36,997 nucleotides of DNA from Bdellovibrionales bacterium GWB1_55_8. Its GTDB lineage: Bacteria > Bdellovibrionota > UBA1018. The notes beneath the pieces were generated by a model. It saw nothing but the letters and a program-made list of their open reading frames with translations. It had not been told where the DNA came from and ran no database searches. Both the position numbers and the translations under genes were made by a program. The first letter of the stretch is position 1, and each line of letters opens with the position of its first letter. The DNA lies in NCBI GenBank assembly GCA_001769835.1, contig MEPR01000081.1, positions 40,146-77,142 on the forward strand, written 5' to 3'. Below, in pieces: positions 8,641 to 16,333 of the stretch.

Positions 8641-9645
8641 ATGCGTCTCGTAAAAAAAAACCGGTCCATCGTCGTGATCACTGGTGCATCGGCCGGGGTC
8701 GGACGAGCCGTGGTACGTGAGTTCGCAAAAAGAGGAGCCCGCATCGGTTTGATCGCCCGGGGTATCGACCGACTGGACGAAACGCGTGCGGAGGTGGAGA
8801 AACTCGGCGGAGAGGCTTTGATCTTGCCAGCCGATGTTGCTGATCCGGAGGCGATCAGCGAGTGTGCGAAGAAAGTCGAGAGTGCGTATGGTCCCATCGA
8901 TATATGGATCAACAACGCCATGGTTTCCGTCTACGCTCCAATCAAGGAGACGCCACCGGAAGAGTTCCGTCGCGTAATGGAAGTCACTTTTCTGGGTTAT
9001 GTGAACGGCACAAAAGCGGCATTATCCTCGATGCTCCCGCGCGACCGGGGTACGATTGTCCAGGTCGGATCCGCACTGTCATACCGAAGCATCCCGCTGC
9101 AATCCGCTTATTGTGCCGCCAAACACGCGATCCTCGGATTCACCAATTCCTTGCACTCAGAGCTTATTCACGACAGGAGCAACCTGAAGCTCACGACCGT
9201 TCACCTGCCTGCGGTGAATACACCTCAATTTCAGTGGGCAAAGTCCCGTCTTTCCCATCTACCACGCCCCGTCTCCCCAGTTTTTCAACCCGAGATTGTC
9301 GAAAAAAGCATTTTTTACGCCGCTTATCATCCAAAACGCGAATACTGGATCGGACTTCCCACGACCAAGGCGATCCTCGTCGAGAAATTCCTCCCGCGTC
9401 TCGGAGACTGGTTCCTTGGAAAAAGGGGCTACTCCGCCCAGGAGACTTCGTCACAGCCGACTCGTGCATCTTCAGAAGGAAATCTCTGGGAGTCCGTTCC
9501 TGGCTCGCTTCAAACGCATGGGCCCTTCGATTTCGAGGCACACTCCTTCAGCCTGCCTATGTGGTTGGGACGTCACCGCCGCTCGGGATTGCTGACGGTT
9601 GCAGCCGCCGGCCTGGCTGCATTCTCTATGCGGCTTAGGTCTTGA
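8641..9645 (+). CDS. Short-chain dehydrogenase/reductase (SDR)
   Basis: A 334-residue classical-type SDR with an extended C-terminus. The Rossmann motif TGASAGVG lies at residues 14-21, a DVAD cofactor-loop motif and an NNA motif follow, and the catalytic YxxxK is Tyr157/Lys161 (AYCAAK). After the ~250-residue catalytic domain come about 80 residues ending in a hydrophobic segment (LLTVAAAGLAAF) and a basic tail, so the enzyme may be anchored to the membrane. ATG 8641 places the Rossmann motif at the usual distance; an upstream in-frame ATG at 8599 is possible. The substrate cannot be predicted. A 53-aa gene follows. Confidence 0.85.
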   Translation: MRLVKKNRSIVVITGASAGVGRAVVREFAKRGARIGLIARGIDRLDETRAEVEKLGGEALILPADVADPEAISECAKKVESAYGPIDIWINNAMVSVYAPIKETPPEEFRRVMEVTFLGYVNGTKAALSSMLPRDRGTIVQVGSALSYRSIPLQSAYCAAKHAILGFTNSLHSELIHDRSNLKLTTVHLPAVNTPQFQWAKSRLSHLPRPVSPVFQPEIVEKSIFYAAYHPKREYWIGLPTTKAILVEKFLPRLGDWFLGKRGYSAQETSSQPTRASSEGNLWESVPGSLQTHGPFDFEAHSFSLPMWLGRHRRSGLLTVAAAGLAAFSMRLRS

Positions 9646-9691
9646 ATGACTTATTTTAATTTTGTTTATTTAATAAAAGGAGGAATCCTAC

Positions 9692-9853
9692 ATGGGATTT
9701 TTTTCGAAATACGCCACCTATAAAACCATAAAATCTTTCAGCAGGCGCGGACGGTTCAGTTCGCTCTTCATTCTCGCGCTTCTGCCGGTCGCTCGGAAGG
9801 CCTTCAGGCAGTACCGTTACAGACGCAGTGAAAAAGTCGGTCGCGCCGCCTAA
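9692..9853 (+). CDS. Small basic membrane-associated protein (53 aa), unknown function
   Basis: A short frame with an excellent ribosome site (AAAAGGAGG, 9675-9683, 8 nt before the ATG) downstream of an A/T-rich stretch that may hold a promoter. The product starts MGFFSKYATYKTIKSF and has a Ser/Arg-rich part, one hydrophobic segment (about residues 22-33, SSLFILALLPVA) and a strongly basic C-terminus rich in Arg and Tyr. It could be a small membrane-peripheral protein or a toxin-like peptide; I recognise no family. It ends just before the terminator-like hairpin at 9869. The coding call rests on the ribosome site, the ATG and the composition. Confidence 0.65.
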   Translation: MGFFSKYATYKTIKSFSRRGRFSSLFILALLPVARKAFRQYRYRRSEKVGRAA

Positions 9854-9868
9854 ACGACACCCTGCGAT

Positions 9869-9896
9869 GGACCAGGTTATGCATCTAGGTCCTTTT
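9869..9896 (+). terminator. Weak intrinsic terminator-like hairpin after the 53-aa gene
   Basis: GGACC (9869-9873) pairs with GGTCC (9888-9892), with partial inner pairing, and is followed by TTTT. It starts 16 nt after the stop codon of the small gene. The stem is short, so efficiency is doubtful. Confidence 0.4.
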
Positions 9897-10026
9897 AACT
9901 TAAGGCGATTTGAGGGTTTGATCAGTCAGGTAGGACATTTACCTGTTTTAAGAGAGCGAACGGTGCTAAGTTAGTACCGCAAGTTCTTCTGCTACTAAAC
10001 GAGACTGAGGGCAATAGGGCCCAATT

Positions 10027-10058
10027 CCTCTTTAGCGGCTCCCAACGCCTTAAGGAGG
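10027..10058 (+). promoter_or_regulatory. Hairpin that sequesters the Shine-Dalgarno of the RRM gene
   Basis: CCTCTTTA (10027-10034) can pair along its full length, with one G-U, to TAAGGAGG (10051-10058), the full-strength ribosome site 4 nt before ATG 10063. An inner GCG/CGC stem (10035-10037 with 10046-10048) closes a loop of eight. With the site paired, translation should be low; opening by temperature change, a protein or a ribosome would switch it on. Confidence 0.6.
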
Positions 10059-10062
10059 TCTC

Positions 10063-10434
10063 ATGGGTAAGAAACTGTACGTAGGAAATCTTCCGTTCTC
10101 AGCAACCGACCAGATTCTGCAGGACACGTTCGCGCAATGTGGAACCGTGGAATCGGCCAAGATCATCACCGATCGTGACACCGGCCGCAGCAAAGGTTTC
10201 GGCTTCGTCGAAATGTCGACGGATGCGGAAGCTGCCGATGCGATCAGCAAGTTCAATGGCGCTGATTACGACGGCCGCGCGATGACGGTCAACGAAGCCC
10301 GCCCGATGGCGCCTCGCGAGAACCGTGGCGGCGGCGGCGGCGGTGGCTTTGGTGGCGGCGGCGGTGGTCGCGGCGGCTTCGGCGGCGGCGGCGGTCGTGG
10401 TGGTCGCGGCGGCGGCGGCGGCGGTCGTTACTAA
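10063..10434 (+). CDS. Glycine-rich RNA-binding protein with one RRM domain
   Basis: A 123-residue cytoplasmic RNA-binding protein. The single RRM (about residues 3-80) has RNP2 KLYVGNLPF and RNP1 KGFGFVEM with the aromatic RNA-stacking residues in place. The C-terminal ~40 residues are nearly all Gly with spaced Phe and Arg (FGGGGGGRGGF type), a disordered RGG-like tail. Bacterial members (cyanobacterial Rbp and others) are often cold-induced and bind single-stranded RNA. The tail is encoded by GGC-type triplet runs (about 10327-10430) that could vary in length. The gene is flanked by a structured leader with a masked ribosome site and a strong terminator, so it forms its own unit. Confidence 0.93.
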   Translation: MGKKLYVGNLPFSATDQILQDTFAQCGTVESAKIITDRDTGRSKGFGFVEMSTDAEAADAISKFNGADYDGRAMTVNEARPMAPRENRGGGGGGGFGGGGGGRGGFGGGGGRGGRGGGGGGRY

Positions 10435-10460
10435 TTTCGCCCGACTCGCATTTTAGAAAA

Positions 10461-10490
10461 GGGGCGGCCCTAGGGCCGTCCCTTTTTTTT
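10461..10490 (+). terminator. Strong intrinsic terminator of the RRM gene
   Basis: GGGGCGGCCC (10461-10470) pairs with GGGCCGTCCC (10473-10482) around a TA loop and is followed by eight T (10483-10490), 26 nt after the RRM stop codon. Confidence 0.93.
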
Positions 10491-10564
10491 CTGCCTCCCC
10501 TCACCGAGCGGGACGTACCTCTATTCTCTCGACATCCTCCCAGGCGTTTTCTATATTTTTTTCA

Positions 10565-11860
10565 ATGAAATCTCGTGACGCCTGCTGGTTCGCGATTGCC
10601 TGGATCGCGTCTGGATTATTCATGTCTTACAGGGCTTCCGCGGAAACCCTCGACTGGCAGGCCGCCGTGGATCAGGCGAGAAAAAACAATTCTCAACTGA
10701 CCTCTGCTCGCGAAAGTTACGAAGCGGCACGTTTGCGGTCGAACGGTGGGTATGCGCCGTTTCTTCCGAAACTTGCGGGAAACCTGTCCTACAGCCGCGG
10801 CAACACCGGTACCGCGCGTGCAGGCGGCGAACTAGTGACGGGAACCGACCAGATCAGGGACTCCTACGCGGCCACGATTGATTTCGATCAGAATCTTTTC
10901 AACGGGTATTCGGATGCGGCAGCACTGCGCGAAGCCAAAGCGAATGAGGCGCAGCAGAAGGCAAATCTCGATTCCACCCGCGCTCAGGTGAGCTTTGATC
11001 TCAAATCCGCCTTTTCCGGGATGAAATATGCGCAGGACACAACCACCCTGGCCGACGCCATTGTGGAACGCCGACGCGATAACATGCGCCTGGTGGAACT
11101 TCGGTTCGAAGGGGGTCGCGAGAACAAGGGTTCCGTTCTCCTCTCGAAAGCCGCCCTGACCCAGGCTCATTACGAAGCCTTGCAAGCCCGCCAGAACCTG
11201 AGACTGGCCGGGCGCGAACTGGCCCGCATTCTAGGTCAGGAAGGAAACGAAAATCTCAACATCCGCGGAAAAGTTCCCCTTTCTTCGTTCAACGATGAAC
11301 CGGACCTGAGGGCGCTTGCGCTCGATACTCCGGCGTACCGCCAAGCACTTGCGCAGACCGAACTGGCTGACGCAAGACTCGGCAAAGCGCGTGCGAGATT
11401 TTTTCCGACACTGGACCTTTCCGGCAGCATAGGACGACTGGACGACCGGTTTTTTCCGGAGAACGAACGCTGGTCGGTCGGACTGAACATCCGCATTCCC
11501 CTGCTCCGGGGAGGAGCCGATTATTTCGCGAGCAGGTCCGCCGCCCGTGACCTCTCCGCTGCGAATGCGCAGCAGACCGGTACAGCACACGAAGCCCTGG
11601 TGACGCTTGAGGAATCCAGGAACAATTTACTGCTCGCGATCAAGAAAATAGAAGTCGACTCAGATTTTCTGAAAGCAGCGGAAGTCCGCGCGGAAATCGC
11701 GCGAAATCGTTACAATACGGGTCTCCTCACGTTTGAGGACTGGGATTTGATCGAGAACGACTTGATTCAAAGGCAAAAAGCCGTCCTTCAGAGCGAACGC
11801 GACCGTGTTGTCGCGGAAGGTTCCTGGGAAAAGGCGCTGGGCAAGGGAGTGATTGAATGA
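10565..11860 (+). CDS. TolC-family outer membrane efflux channel
   Basis: A 431-residue outer membrane factor, the exit duct of the exporter encoded with the next two genes. It begins with a signal peptide (about 1-27, cut after SYRASA). Two repeats of the OEP fold follow, with long helices such as LDWQAAVDQARKNNSQL near the N-terminus and a matching second half beginning near residue 260 (ALAQTELADARLGKARAR). Length and architecture fit the TolC/NodT/CusC group. No Shine-Dalgarno is clear before ATG 10565, but the signal peptide supports it. The stop overlaps the next start as ATGA (11857-11860), which implies translational coupling. A promoter should lie in 10491-10564. Confidence 0.92.
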   Translation: MKSRDACWFAIAWIASGLFMSYRASAETLDWQAAVDQARKNNSQLTSARESYEAARLRSNGGYAPFLPKLAGNLSYSRGNTGTARAGGELVTGTDQIRDSYAATIDFDQNLFNGYSDAAALREAKANEAQQKANLDSTRAQVSFDLKSAFSGMKYAQDTTTLADAIVERRRDNMRLVELRFEGGRENKGSVLLSKAALTQAHYEALQARQNLRLAGRELARILGQEGNENLNIRGKVPLSSFNDEPDLRALALDTPAYRQALAQTELADARLGKARARFFPTLDLSGSIGRLDDRFFPENERWSVGLNIRIPLLRGGADYFASRSAARDLSAANAQQTGTAHEALVTLEESRNNLLLAIKKIEVDSDFLKAAEVRAEIARNRYNTGLLTFEDWDLIENDLIQRQKAVLQSERDRVVAEGSWEKALGKGVIE

Positions 11861-12813
11861 AGAAGAAGTGGATACTATCGGCCGTACTCCTGGTCGCGAT
11901 GGTGGTCGGCATTTCTCTCTGGGCCAGGAAGAAAAACACATTGGACCTGGACGTTCGCGAGGTCCCGGTCGCCCGTGGGGACATCAATGTCACCATTCTG
12001 GCAACCGGCATCGTGCAACCGAAGAATCGCCTGGAGATCAAACCACCAGTCGCGGGCCGAGCCGAGAAGATTCTTGCGCGGGAAGGCGAACGGGTAAGAA
12101 AGGGGCAGATTCTGGCTTGGATGAGTTCGACGGAACGAGCGGCGCTTCTGGATGCCGCTCGGGCCAAGGGACAGGAGGAAGTCACCCGCTGGGAGGAGTA
12201 TTACAAGCCCACACCCGTGGTGGCGCCCATTGATGGCACCATCATTCTCAGAAACATTGAATCCGGGCAAAGCTTCACGAATCAGGACGCGATTTTCGTG
12301 ATGTCCGATCGATTGAGCGTGAAGGCCCAGGTGGATGAAACGGATCTTGCTCAAATCCGCCTGGGGCAGCCGGCCATCGTCACTCTCGATGCCTACCCTT
12401 CCGATGAGATCGAGGCAGCTGTCCGTCAGATCGCCTTTGACGCCAAAACAGTGAATAACGTGACCACTTACATCGTCGATGTCATCCCGGAGAGGACCCC
12501 TCCTCACATGCGGAGCGGAATGACGGCAAATGTCCGCTTTGACGTTTCATCCGCCGAGAATGTCCTGTTCGCCCCCACCGAGGCCATACGGCTCAGCGGG
12601 GACAAGCAGGTGGTTCGGGTGCGTGGACCGAAAAACGCATCGATCGAGCGCGAAGTCGCGACCGGACTCACCGATGGCAAGCGCACCGAAGTCCTGAGCG
12701 GCTTGCAGGAAGGCGACATTCTCCTGATCACTGGAATCAAATCCGGGAACAAGCCGCCAGAGACATCCCCGTTTTCTCCGATGCGCCGACGTTCGGGCGG
12801 GGCCCGTCGGTGA
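11857..12813 (+). CDS. MacA/HlyD-like periplasmic adaptor, short form
   Basis: A 318-residue membrane fusion protein linking the MacB-like pump to the TolC-like channel. It has an N-terminal signal-anchor (about 5-22), a first lipoyl half (GRAEKILAREGERVRKGQIL, about 66-86), a second half (PVVAPIDGTII, about 120-130), a beta-barrel domain and a membrane-proximal domain. Only about 35 residues separate the lipoyl halves, too few for the long coiled-coil hairpin of typical MacA. A short helix rich in Ala, Arg and Glu takes its place. The C-terminus is a Pro/Arg-rich tail. It overlaps the TolC stop by 4 nt and the MacB GTG start by 4 nt. Confidence 0.9.
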   Translation: MKKKWILSAVLLVAMVVGISLWARKKNTLDLDVREVPVARGDINVTILATGIVQPKNRLEIKPPVAGRAEKILAREGERVRKGQILAWMSSTERAALLDAARAKGQEEVTRWEEYYKPTPVVAPIDGTIILRNIESGQSFTNQDAIFVMSDRLSVKAQVDETDLAQIRLGQPAIVTLDAYPSDEIEAAVRQIAFDAKTVNNVTTYIVDVIPERTPPHMRSGMTANVRFDVSSAENVLFAPTEAIRLSGDKQVVRVRGPKNASIEREVATGLTDGKRTEVLSGLQEGDILLITGIKSGNKPPETSPFSPMRRRSGGARR

Positions 12814-14786
12814 CCGGGAACGCTCCTCCTATAATTCGCCTCAACGAGGTAACAAAAACCTATCAGATGGGCGACACGACCGTTCACGCTCTGCGCGAAG
12901 TCTCGCTTGAAATCGCGGCCGGCGACTTTGTGGCGATCATGGGGCCATCGGGTTCCGGAAAATCAACCCTGATGAACGTCCTTGGCCTTCTCGACACCCC
13001 TGACTCCGGCGTGTATCGCCTTTCAGGAAAAGCCGTCTCCGGTCTCGATGAGGACGAACTTGCGGTGCTCCGGCGCGAAACGATCGGCTTCGTGTTTCAG
13101 CAATTCCATTTGCTTCCAAGGATGAGCGCGCTGGAAAACGTCGCGCTGCCGCTGCTCTATTCGAAACGTTCGCTCGATCTCGAAAGCGCCGGGCATTATC
13201 TTGAAAAAGTGGATCTTGCCGACAGAGTCCACCACCGCACGAATGAACTCTCTGGAGGACAGCAGCAGCGGGTCGCGATCGCGAGGTCATTGATCAATTC
13301 ACCTCGCATCCTGTTCGCTGACGAGCCCACCGGAAATCTCGACTCTGCCAGTGAAAAGGAAATCATCGCCCTCCTCAAAAAGCTGAACGAAGATGGCATC
13401 ACCATTATTCTGGTGACCCACGAGGAGGAGATCGGCAGGCAGGCCAAGCGCCTGATCCGTATGCGCGACGGTTTCATCCTGTCGGATGAACGACTCGAGG
13501 ATCTGCAGGGGAACGCAATATCAACATCCCTCCCCCTTTCGAGGGAGACGGGCGCCTCTTTCAGATTACTCGAATTCGCTGTCCATCTGCAGCAGGGATT
13601 CAAGACGCTCGCCGCGAACAAGGTGCGGACCGCGCTCTCGATGCTCGGGGTCCTGATCGGCGTTGCCGCCGTCATCGCGATGCTCGCCCTCGGTCAGGGT
13701 GCTCAACGGGCGATCGAGAGCCAGCTTGCTTCACTCGGCTCCAATCTCCTTGTGCTTCGCTCCGGAGCCCTGCGGACAGGTGGCGTGGCACGTGAATCAG
13801 GCACGACAACACGACTCAGCCTGGAAGACGCGCAAGCCATCAGACAAGAGATACCCGGCGTGGAAGTTTCCGCTCCGATGGTTCAAGGAAGAGGCCAGAT
13901 CGCCTTTTCGAACAAAAACTGGAACACACAGATCACGGGCGCCGGTCCGAGTTATGCCCGTATCCATGCCGCAGAACCCGTGGCCGGCAGATTTTTCACG
14001 GAAGAGGAAAACCGAAAACGTCTTCGGGTCGCGGTCATCGGCGCCACGCTCGTGCAGGAGCTGTTCGCTACGGCAAATCCGATCGGGGAAATGATCAAGA
14101 TCAACAAGGTGAATTTTCAGGTCATCGGGGTCTTGCCGGAGAAAGGTTCGGCTGGCTGGCGAAATCAGGATGACGTGGTGATCGTGCCGGTTATGACAGC
14201 CATGCGACGTCTGCTCGGAAAAAATTACGTCGACAGCATCGAAATCGAAGTCGCCTCACGGGAAGACCTCCCCTCGGTGGAAGGCGCGCTTGAAGAACTG
14301 ATGATCTCGCGACACCGGGTTCCGCCTTCACAGCAACAGGATGCGTTCCGGGTTCATAACATGGCCGAAATCCAGCAGGCGCTCACGACAAGCAGCCGGA
14401 CAATGTCCATGCTTCTGGCGTCGATCGCCGCGATCTCACTTCTCGTGGGAGGTATTGGAATCATGAATATCATGCTGGTGTCCGTCACGGAGCGGACTCG
14501 GGAAATCGGCTTGAGAAAAGCAGTCGGCGCAAGGCGCTCGGACATCCTGATTCAGTTTCTTGTGGAATCCGTAGTGGTGAGCGCGATCGGGGGGCTCAGT
14601 GGGATCGCTCTGGGATGGCTCGTTACGGTGCTTCTCTCGATGATCGCGGGCTGGACCACTTCCGTTTCGCCGGCGTCCGCTCTGCTCTCATTCGCCTTTT
14701 CGGCGTCAATCGGGATTATTTTCGGGATCTATCCGGCAAGAAAAGCCGCACTGCTGGATCCGATCGAAGCCTTGCGGCGGGAATAG
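12810..14786 (+). CDS. macB: MacB-like ABC transporter, fused ATPase and permease
   Basis: A 658-residue inner-membrane ABC exporter of type VII (MacB) architecture. The N-terminal ATPase (about 1-225) has Walker A GPSGSGKS (about 44-51), Q-loop FQQFHL, signature LSGGQQQ (about 147-153), Walker B ILFADEP with catalytic Glu, and a switch His in VTHE. One membrane helix (about 278-297) follows, then a periplasmic MacB_PCD domain and a C-terminal FtsX domain with three helices (about 530-640). Such pumps drive periplasmic substrates (macrolides, lipopeptides, toxins) through TolC by mechanotransmission. The substrate is unknown. GTG 12810 overlaps the adaptor stop (GTGA), so all three genes are coupled. 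It converges with the sigma factor gene, 9 nt away. Confidence 0.93.
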   Translation: MTGNAPPIIRLNEVTKTYQMGDTTVHALREVSLEIAAGDFVAIMGPSGSGKSTLMNVLGLLDTPDSGVYRLSGKAVSGLDEDELAVLRRETIGFVFQQFHLLPRMSALENVALPLLYSKRSLDLESAGHYLEKVDLADRVHHRTNELSGGQQQRVAIARSLINSPRILFADEPTGNLDSASEKEIIALLKKLNEDGITIILVTHEEEIGRQAKRLIRMRDGFILSDERLEDLQGNAISTSLPLSRETGASFRLLEFAVHLQQGFKTLAANKVRTALSMLGVLIGVAAVIAMLALGQGAQRAIESQLASLGSNLLVLRSGALRTGGVARESGTTTRLSLEDAQAIRQEIPGVEVSAPMVQGRGQIAFSNKNWNTQITGAGPSYARIHAAEPVAGRFFTEEENRKRLRVAVIGATLVQELFATANPIGEMIKINKVNFQVIGVLPEKGSAGWRNQDDVVIVPVMTAMRRLLGKNYVDSIEIEVASREDLPSVEGALEELMISRHRVPPSQQQDAFRVHNMAEIQQALTTSSRTMSMLLASIAAISLLVGGIGIMNIMLVSVTERTREIGLRKAVGARRSDILIQFLVESVVVSAIGGLSGIALGWLVTVLLSMIAGWTTSVSPASALLSFAFSASIGIIFGIYPARKAALLDPIEALRRE

Positions 14787-14795
14787 AGTCCCTGC

Positions 14796-15365
14796 TCAGA
14801 TCACCGTCATCATTTGCAGATGATTTTCAGCGGAAATCCGCGCCCGGTACATCGCGCATTTCACTGCGGAGAGGCTGATATCGAGCTGTTCGGCTATTTC
14901 CGAGCACGATAGCTGATGAACCACCCTGAGCCAGAGAACGCGTCGTTGAAGCCGGGTCAGTTTCGACAAGGCTCGGCGAAGCGTCCTCAATTTGCCGTCT
15001 TGCAGGAGAAGTCGCTCCGCATTCGGCTTCGAGCACGGGAATTCCTCGACAGGAACGATCGGCGTCTGACTCGAGCCGAACGGCTCGTCGCCCGGGTTCC
15101 TGGGCTTTTCTTTTTTCCTCCAGTCCGTCGTGGCGTTTCGAACAATGGTCCAGAGCCAACTCGTGAAGCGGAACGAAGGGTCATATCCCTGGCGGAACCG
15201 GTAGATCTTGAGAAAGATCTCCTGCGTCACATCCTCGGAGGCCTCACGGTTTCCGATCCGGCCGCGCACGTAGTGAAAAATCGGGTTCCGGAACTTCCGG
15301 GCCAGCTCAAGAAAAACCCACTCCTCGCCCTTTTGAAAAGCCGGCACAAAATTCGGATCTTCCAT
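14796..15365 (-). CDS. ECF-type RNA polymerase sigma factor
   Basis: A 189-residue sigma-70-family factor with only regions 2 and 4. Region 2 includes PIFHYVRGRIGNREASEDVTQE and the following FLKIYRF helix. After a Pro/Glu-rich linker, region 4 has a helix-turn-helix (LSCSEIAEQLDISLSAVKCA). The frame is open far upstream to 15770 and crosses the divergent lipoprotein gene, so a later start is required. ATG 15365 puts region 2 at the usual distance from the N-terminus. GTG 15482 would add an acidic tail and cannot be excluded. No anti-sigma gene adjoins it. The likely target is the divergent metzincin lipoprotein (see 15528), which is inference. Confidence 0.88.
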   Translation of the reverse strand: MEDPNFVPAFQKGEEWVFLELARKFRNPIFHYVRGRIGNREASEDVTQEIFLKIYRFRQGYDPSFRFTSWLWTIVRNATTDWRKKEKPRNPGDEPFGSSQTPIVPVEEFPCSKPNAERLLLQDGKLRTLRRALSKLTRLQRRVLWLRVVHQLSCSEIAEQLDISLSAVKCAMYRARISAENHLQMMTVI

Positions 15366-15488
15366 AGTCGGATCATCATCATAGGTTGCGACATCAGTCA
15401 CAACATCCGGCGTGATATCAGGAGGGACATTAGTCAGAACGGAAAAATTTGTTATCGAGGGATTGTACTGCTCTAACTGCACGGAAAA

Positions 15489-15516
15489 ATCATAAACGGA
15501 TTCTTTTTTATAGCAA
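15489..15516 (-). promoter_or_regulatory. Candidate sigma-70-like promoter for the ECF sigma gene
   Basis: On the reverse strand TTGCTA (15511-15516) and TATGAT (15489-15494) are 16 nt apart. Transcription would start near 15480, giving ATG 15365 a leader of about 115 nt and making the GTG at 15482 unlikely as a start. Confidence 0.4.
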
Positions 15517-15527
15517 TAGCATTTAAC

Positions 15528-15553
15528 GAAACTTTTTTTGTTTGCGATCGTAC
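15528..15553 (+). promoter_or_regulatory. Candidate ECF-sigma promoter for the metzincin lipoprotein
   Basis: GAAAC (15528-15532), exactly 16 nt, then CGTAC (15549-15553). This resembles the usual ECF layout of an AAC-containing -35 and a CGT-containing -10. The predicted transcript would start near 15560, just before AGGAG (15567-15571) and GTG 15578. The sigma gene is immediately divergent. Confidence 0.45.
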
Positions 15554-15577
15554 TCCTTGAAAACACAGGAGTTACTC

Positions 15578-16333
15578 GTGAAATTACCTCTCGTTCTCTG
15601 GCCTTTGATGATGTCCATTTTTTTGCTGGCCGGTTGCGACGGTTCTGACGCGGATCCGCTCGCCGGATTTCCGCTTGGACAGGATCACGTGCAGGGAACC
15701 CCGCAGCCCGTTCCACCGGACGCGAACTCCCCTCTTCCGCCCGCAGACCCATCCAGGCCCTCTTCCGCAAAACTCGGGGAAAGCTGCGCGGGCTCGGGAA
15801 ATCTCTGTCTCTCCATCCGGACCGTCATCTACAAGGACGAGCAGGGAAAGCCGGTCGTCAGCGAAACGGACACTCTCGAGAATCTTGCGCAGATCAATCG
15901 GATCTGGGCTCAGTGCTCCATCGCATTCGAAATCGGCGAGTATCATCCCGTGGACCCCCGCGACTTCGGACTGAATTTCAACACCAGCACGACAGCCGAG
16001 CTCACAGGTATCCGGCAGACTTTCGGCGATCCGGCGATGCTCGTTGTGGTCACCACGGGTGCCTGGGCGGGAACGCTGGGTGCTGGCGCGGCGAATGCGT
16101 GGACCATGATGCCTGGTGGTGGTGATTACGGCGTGGTCCTGGAAAGCATCGTCGGAACCTACCCGAATATCATCGCGCACGAGCTCGGACATTATCTGAA
16201 CCTCGGACATGTGAGCGACACAACAGATGTCATGAACGCGATCATCTATCAGGGGTCCACGAGCCTCACGGCGACCCAGTGCAGCCAGGCGCGTGCGGCC
16301 GCGGCCTACTACTGGAAATCCATGTACCGCTAG
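15578..16333 (+). CDS. Metzincin-type zinc metalloprotease lipoprotein
   Basis: A 251-residue lipoprotein. GTG 15578 follows AGGAG with 6-nt spacing and opens a signal peptide with lipobox LLAGC followed by DGSD. After a Pro-rich linker comes a catalytic domain with zinc ligands His201, His205 and His211, general base Glu202 (HELGH-YLNLG-H) and a Met-turn at Met219 (DVMNA). That combination defines metzincins. Asn sits at the eighth position of the motif where most have Gly. Cys residues near the domain start (SCAGSGNLC) and late in the protein may form disulfides. It probably acts at the cell surface or in the periplasm. Its stop overlaps that of the CDF gene (CTAG). Confidence 0.88.
   Translation: MKLPLVLWPLMMSIFLLAGCDGSDADPLAGFPLGQDHVQGTPQPVPPDANSPLPPADPSRPSSAKLGESCAGSGNLCLSIRTVIYKDEQGKPVVSETDTLENLAQINRIWAQCSIAFEIGEYHPVDPRDFGLNFNTSTTAELTGIRQTFGDPAMLVVVTTGAWAGTLGAGAANAWTMMPGGGDYGVVLESIVGTYPNIIAHELGHYLNLGHVSDTTDVMNAIIYQGSTSLTATQCSQARAAAAYYWKSMYR

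Larger units (their letters stand above)
9854..10062 (+). promoter_or_regulatory. Structured leader upstream of the RRM protein gene
   Basis: This 209-nt gap carries four potential hairpins in a row. They are GGACC/GGTCC (9869-9873 with 9888-9892, then TTTT), CAGGTA/TACCTG (9927-9932 with 9940-9945, then TTTT), GGTGCT/AGTACC (9962-9967 with 9973-9978) and the ribosome-site hairpin at 10027-10058. The first probably ends the 53-aa gene's transcript. Where the RRM promoter lies cannot be told. Long structured leaders are known for cold-regulated RNA-binding protein genes; applying that here is inference. Confidence 0.5.
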
